Shown: one piece after another, positions 59,501 to 64,000 of the stretch
How positions within the stretch are numbered: position 1 is the stretch's first letter
Layout: every line of letters starts with the position of its first letter
Assembly (NCBI GenBank): GCA_011033025.1
Contig: WFMF01000037.1
Coordinates: forward strand, 496,001 to 560,000
Length of the DNA stretch: 64,000 nt
Origin: Beroe forskalii
Lineage: Eukaryota > Ctenophora > Nuda > Beroida > Beroidae
Direction of reading: 5' to 3'
Notes under the pieces: model-generated
Seen by the model: only the letters and a program-made list of their open reading frames with translations
The model's database searches: none
What the model was told of the DNA's origin: nothing
Made by a program: the position numbers and the translations under genes

Positions 59501-61044
59501 TTCCATTTCAAGTCTTGAAAAATTCAAGTTCAACTGAAAATCGAAATGAAATGAAGAAAAATTGTTTGGCGCACCTGAGCCACCACGCTGCGTTATTTGC
59601 GCCAGCGTCATTATCATATGCTTACATTATAGTTACAATTACATGGTCGTAAATCTACATCCTACTTAAATTAATGATACTACCCGTAGTATTCCAATGC
59701 AACGACTTACAGCATAAGCACATCAACCAATCGCTACCCTACAATCCTATCACGTGACACTCATCCGCCAATCATAGATATGGGTCCCGGTAAAGTGTAG
59801 AAGCTGAGTGCTGAGGGGTCGGGGGTGAGGGTCCGCACTCTGCGGCATCAATCATGCAGGCCACCAGCGGGTAAATGAGTGAAGCTTTACCCATTATATT
59901 GTTCAAAAGTGAGAATCTTTAAATTATCAAATCGATAATAAATGAATTACTAAAAGAACGTTTGACTAATAAGTAATGAACATTAATCAATGAAACCGAA
60001 AATCAAGACAAATCATTTTAGTTTCTTCTTGTATCAGCACTTCAAAGATGTCATTGTCTGTGCAATAATTGGAACATCACAGATATCATGCTCTCTGTGA
60101 TCTGTCCGTTTACTATCCAAGTATTTAGACCATCACCCCTCAGCTTCTACACTTTACCGGGACCCATATCTATGATTGGCGGATGAGTGTCACGTGACAG
60201 GATTGTAGGGGTAGCGATTGGTTGATGCTTATGCTGTATGTCGTAGCTTTGGAATACTACGGGTATTATTAGATATCAACTAATAAGTAGGATGTAGATT
60301 TACGACCATGTAATTGTAACTACAATATTAACATATGATAATGACGCTGGCGCAAATAACGCAGCGTGGTGGCTCAGGTGCGCCAAACAATTTTTCTTCA
60401 TTTCATTTCGATTTTCAGTTGAACTTGAAATGGAATTGAAAACCAACTGGCGCGAATAACGCGGGGCGTTATATGCGCCAAGAATATTTTTAAATTTCAA
60501 ACTTATTGAAACTCAAACTCATTCAAAAAATAATTTTATTCAAGATTCATTTGACGGAAATTTATTACGATTTTGAAAAATAATGCGAAATATCATGTTG
60601 GCGCACCTGAGCCACCCATACATATTCTTTATCACGCTCCACTCTTCGAGTGTCGCGTGATAATTAGTATAAATATTCGTAGCAAGCTACTCAATATTTA
60701 TATCCTATTACATACTCATTTCATTCGTATGTAATAGAGATATGTTAATTCCTGGTCTTTCGCTAAAGTACATATACACACCCCGGCCCCTTTACACACA
60801 ATCTGTGATACTTACTTTATCAATTTAGTCTCATAAATGAATATATTATATGCGTCTTGGTAACTCATGATTTTCACCGTTCAAGAGATTTTAGGATTTA
60901 TTACTCCTGCATGTAACAGGAAAAATGTCAAAATGTCAAATAATTCAATGACTTCTTTCTTATACCATGAACCACTCATCATGCATTCTCTTTCAGACTG
61001 AGGAAGGGAAGCGATTCCAGTGCTGCGTTGTGGCTGCTGCGTGA
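53536..61044 (+). CDS. Type II transmembrane collagen (MACIT-like), six exons
   Basis: Exons with matching phases: 53536-53715, 53880-54006, 54267-54337, 54482-54779, 54957-55051 and 60997-61044; together 819 nt, 272 residues, in frame. Residues 1-17 are cytoplasmic-type. About 18-40 ([19 protein letters not shown]) is one membrane anchor. About 41-87 is a heptad-like stalk. Residues 88-257 are an almost unbroken Gly-X-Y helix (about 56 triplets) with one imperfection near its end (GERGRGEP). The last exon adds [15 protein letters not shown], whose Cys pair could form interchain disulfides. Signal-anchor, stalk and collagen order suggest a membrane-anchored trimer. No C1q, TNF or scavenger domain follows. 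The last intron (5.9 kb) contains a satellite and a foldback; more collagen exons may be lost or hidden there, and the last exon assignment is inferential. Confidence 0.8.
55490..56560 (+). repeat. Minisatellite whose unit is a collagen 3' splice site
   Basis: A dozen or so ~37-bp copies of ccctcccttgtttcccctca followed by gggtgcccctggttgtaacc. Each unit is a pyrimidine tract plus AG plus ggtgcccctggt, which reads Gly-Ala-Pro-Gly, then tgtaa. From about 56040 the copies are mixed with and replaced by the 26-bp satellite. Confidence 0.85.
56040..58787. repeat. 26-bp satellite in collagen intron
   Basis: About 100 copies of taccacactaccacacgcat plus tagtag, highly homogeneous from 56890 on, with regular 3-bp shortened variants (cattagtaccac instead of cattagtagtaccac). 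The array ends abruptly at 58787. No coding or CRISPR character. Confidence 0.98.
59305..60620. mobile_element. 1.3-kb foldback element in collagen intron
   Basis: Left end tatggtggctcaggtgcgcc at about 59308 pairs with ggcgcacctgagccacccat at about 60600-60619. The arms (about 500 bp) pair throughout: ggcgcatataacgcc near 59457 with ggcgttatatgcgcc near 60466, and agcttctacactttaccggg near 60141 with its complement near 59790. The spacer is about 59820-60135. Frames inside are mirror translations of the arms. No A-to-G bias. Confidence 0.9.
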
Positions 61045-62422
61045 TCTTCTCACGCGTGATCCTTTAACGCGTGATTCCTTGATAACGCGTGACTCTAATT
61101 TAAGTAACCATCGATTAACTCTGTTCCTTTATCACACAGTACTAGCACCTGACGTCAGTCATTCTTCAACTTGATTCAACCAGCAACTATCACACACCGA
61201 TGCATTAATTATTTCTATAACACGTGCTTTTGAAGGGGTTTCAATTGATATCATGGTGTAACATCCAACAATTTTTAAACACCGATTACCAAGTCACACC
61301 CAGCAGTGACTTTTCTGGGTTTTTAGTTGTTCTGGGCTTTATTAACTGTTGGGTTGCTGAGTGTTGTACTTACAGTTTTCTTCCAGATTAAATGTACGAC
61401 ATAAACGCAAGTTAAAATTACAATTGTACCAGTTTTGCGTCTTTGAATATTATGGTCATTATATTTGTCATCATATTCTGTAAATTCCTATCTTGAGAAA
61501 TTCCACGAACTAGATTATGGTAGACTTATTCTAGTATTTATTATTTTAATTGATCAGATATGAAGTTACAACTTAGTAAATGTAAAGACCTTGTACACAA
61601 TATTCATATTTTGATAATGATAAGGGGGTTATTAGCTTATGTTAGCTCAGTGTGTTGAATTATAAACATTGTCTAAATGTCTATAGCTCATGCTAATTGT
61701 TACCAGGGGTTGGTTTCAGTGGCAATCACTGGTACATTGTACACTACTGTGTACATTTGACATCGGTGTACATTTAACATTGTAAATTGTACAATTAACA
61801 TTGGCATACATTGTACAATTTACATCGGTATATATTGTACGATGTACATTATGGAATGTTTACAAGCTACTGACCACTCTGTGACAATTTATTGCACGGT
61901 TATCATAGGCCTTCAAATAAGAAAATTTTATGTTAAAATTTTATGTAACGCACTGAAGGACTGATGGTGATCATATTGATACATTGTAAAGTCTTCATTT
62001 GACACGTTTTAGAACTTGGGCCGATGCCAGATTAAACCGTTTTTATGACATGTTAAAAGTTAGATAAATGCGTAGTACGTGTGTGTGGAATCTTATGATT
62101 TTTATTTATTGAGGGAATTGATTTTTGTTGAAGTTTAATTAACATCTCCAGATTACACTAAATTTATACTATTAGAAATATAATAAGGTCTCCTCATTGT
62201 GTTCTTCTCTCATTATTGAACTGTGGAAATCTTTGAACAAAATTCATCAATGATGTTTCTAACAGCTGATGATTGAATTAATTTACAAATAATGATATTT
62301 TTCGTATAATATTGTGTAATGATCTAGATGATACTAACTTGAATAGCTTTCTATGTGTTTAGGAAGCAGGTACTAATGAACTCGTTATTGAAATAGCAAC
62401 TAACCTTTCCCCGTTCTACTAG
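61045..62422. other. Collagen 3' flank / GAR1 upstream region
   Basis: Three cgcgtga words at 61050-61090. A loose repeat of the word acattgtac at 61731-61850. No coding sequence. It must hold the collagen polyadenylation site and the GAR1 promoter or a 5' UTR intron. Confidence 0.5.
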
Positions 62423-62426
62423 GAAG

Positions 62427-64000
62427 ATGTCATTTAGAGGGCGTGGTCGAGGCAGGGGCGGGGGAAACAGACATTACGACGAGGGTCCTCCTGACTCAGT
62501 CGTCAAAATAGGAAAGGTTAGTGCTCGCTGTGCCTATTTAGACTGTATTTATACTTTTATAGTACGTAGTGAGAGGAGTGAGAGTGGGGGAGGTTGGTAT
62601 GTATTGCATGCCCCTTCCCCCCTATGAGTGGTTGTAACATTTACACAATGCACAGTGCCAGTAATTGAGCAGTGGACTACGGTATTATTTTACCAGTGTA
62701 TTCTGCGTTGAGACCTGGGGGTCCTGTCCAAAACAAACGTATCTCAAAATCGGACTAAAGTCAAAACTACAGTGTAAATTTGCGATGAACTTTTAATCTG
62801 AGTCAGTTTTTTGACTTTAATCTGTTTCGGGAAGAACTCCCAGCTGAGAACAAAGCAGACTCACAAAGCGTCCCTCTATCTCGTGTAGTCTGTGCCTCTA
62901 GTCTTTGTCCGAATGTAACACACTATTATTATTATACTCGCCAACACTCGCCCCATATACCAACGTACTACACACACTGACTATTGTTTGAAATGCTCTT
63001 AGCGTGCATTACGCATCCACACAGTGCTATTTAATGTAAAGTTACGAGTCACATTACCATCCGTTATTAACTGGTGCCGTATTATCAAACTGATTATTTC
63101 ATGTATACAATACATTGCTAAAGGTGGCAGATCAGTTATACAGATCTGCCACCTTTCTCTACACTACACAAACAAGTATAAGCGGCAGCGTCCCCTAGTC
63201 CACATTAAATGATGGGCATCTATAGTTTGAGCTGTGAATGGCATCCAGTAAACTACATCGTACTTTATACCGAGGAATTTCCTGCGCATTTAGAACGAGC
63301 CATAGAGAACGGTCTATAGAATCATCTAGACTACGTTTTACATTGGGTCCCAATAGCAGCTTTCTTTACAGACTATCGTATTCATTACACGTCAGTAAAT
63401 AAACGTGTCCTATATAATGAGCGTATTGAGTATTCCTAGAATGATTGGCAATACTCAATACGTGTAAAGTAGTAAAGTGACGTGTAATGAATACGATCTT
63501 CTGTGCGCGCTGCAGAGAAAGAGCTGCTACTTGGGTTCTGGTGTTAGTGACAGTGTCCGGTTACTTCTCATTATTAAGAGGGAGGCACTGGTGCGTTACA
63601 CCCGGTTACACACTTAGTGTCTTTATTTCAACTAACTTATTATTGTAACACATGTGTCACTGAACACTGAACGTTACACACATGTCACTGAACAGTGAAC
63701 GTAACGCAAATATGTTATTGAACACTGAACGTAACACATGATAAATCACTGAACACTGAACGTTTCAGTTGATGAACACGTGTGAAGGTGACCTTGTTTT
63801 ACGTGCTGATAACGAGTGTGTGCCCTACTTCAATGCCCCTATCTACCTGGAGAACAAGCAGCAGATTGGCAAAGTGGACGAGATATTCGGACCCATCAAC
63901 GAGTACATGATGTCAGTTAAACTCATGGATAACATGACCGCTGACTCGTTCAGAACGCAATGATGCGAACTCTTGGTGTATTGGAACAGGGCTATGTACT
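62427..64000 (+). CDS. GAR1: GAR1, H/ACA snoRNP subunit, 5' part
   Basis: Exon 1 (62427-62516) encodes [20 protein letters not shown] and [10 protein letters not shown]. After a 1,252-bp intron exon 2 opens at 63769 with [40 protein letters not shown] and [16 protein letters not shown]. The glycine/arginine-rich N-terminus plus the [16 protein letters not shown] and [10 protein letters not shown] motifs are diagnostic of the GAR1 core. GAR1 binds NOP10/dyskerin in box H/ACA RNPs for rRNA and snRNA pseudouridylation in nucleolus and Cajal bodies. Phase 0 at the junction is exact. The frame meets a stop at 63961, so exon 2 should end by about 63947-63960; the donor there (gttcag) is weak. The rest of the gene lies beyond the window. 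Confidence 0.92.
63120..63157. repeat. Hairpin in GAR1 intron
   Basis: aaaggtggcagatc, a short loop, then agatctgccaccttt: a near-perfect 14-15-bp stem. Confidence 0.85.
63345..63540. repeat. ~190-bp foldback in GAR1 intron
   Basis: atcgtattcattacacgtca (63376-63395) is answered by its complement tgacgtgtaatgaatacgat at 63479-63498; the outer parts tagcagctttcttt and aagagctgctac and the inner gcgtattgagtattc and caatactcaatacg also pair. MITE-like hairpin. Confidence 0.85.
63640..63768 (+). repeat. Short tandem repeat ending in the GAR1 acceptor
   Basis: Four copies of a roughly 33-37-bp unit around cactgaacactgaacgt, followed by an acacatg word. The last copy ends cgtttcag, and this AG is the splice acceptor of exon 2. 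Confidence 0.75.

Overview
The window looks like nuclear DNA of an invertebrate animal. Introns follow GT/GC...AG rules. The recognisable genes are animal or ciliated-cell families: a C2 and coiled-coil protein resembling CCDC33, a FAM177 protein, a membrane-anchored collagen and the snoRNP protein GAR1. Degenerate TTAGGG-type repeats also fit a metazoan. The sequence does not fix the phylum. Intergenic and intronic DNA is mostly AT-rich and unusually full of foldback (inverted-repeat) elements and tandem arrays. Layout: 0.2-5.7 kb is a giant foldback element with a nested insertion. 6.3-15.2 kb (minus) is a multi-exon CCDC33-like gene; its largest intron holds a same-strand, intronless SVOP/SV2-type MFS transporter (7.8-9.2 kb) and a minisatellite. 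16.0-16.5 kb (minus) is the last exon of a cysteine-rich, granulin-like protein. 17.3-19.0 kb holds a TIR element and a 316-bp tandem triplication. 20.3-23.6 kb is an extremely G-rich block. 24-51 kb is gene-poor: satellites, foldbacks, retroelement fossils, telomere-like MITEs and a 3.8-kb inverted repeat. 51.6-64 kb is a plus-strand cluster: FAM177, an unassigned exon-like ORF, the collagen gene (its last intron swollen by a 3.3-kb satellite and a 1.3-kb foldback) and the 5' part of GAR1. The observation that stands out is the G-rich block. It consists of two long hairpin-forming elements in which nearly every adenine of the plus strand has become guanine in BOTH arms, while the apical loops and unpaired flanks keep their adenines. 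An AT-rich relative with intact terminal inverted repeats lies at 38.9-40.1 kb and polarises the change as A-to-G. Remaining adenines often follow a G. This is the pattern expected from ADAR-type hyper-editing of a double-stranded RNA hairpin, but here it is written in genomic DNA. A second theme is that five genes have an AG immediately upstream of the likely ATG, suggesting spliced (perhaps trans-spliced) 5' ends. A third is that tandem arrays repeatedly coincide with 3' splice sites: the collagen-gene minisatellite unit contains a pyrimidine tract, AG and Gly-Ala-Pro-Gly codons, and the last copy of a GAR1-intron repeat supplies the acceptor. All coding calls come from reading translations and splice junctions by eye; no database search was possible.
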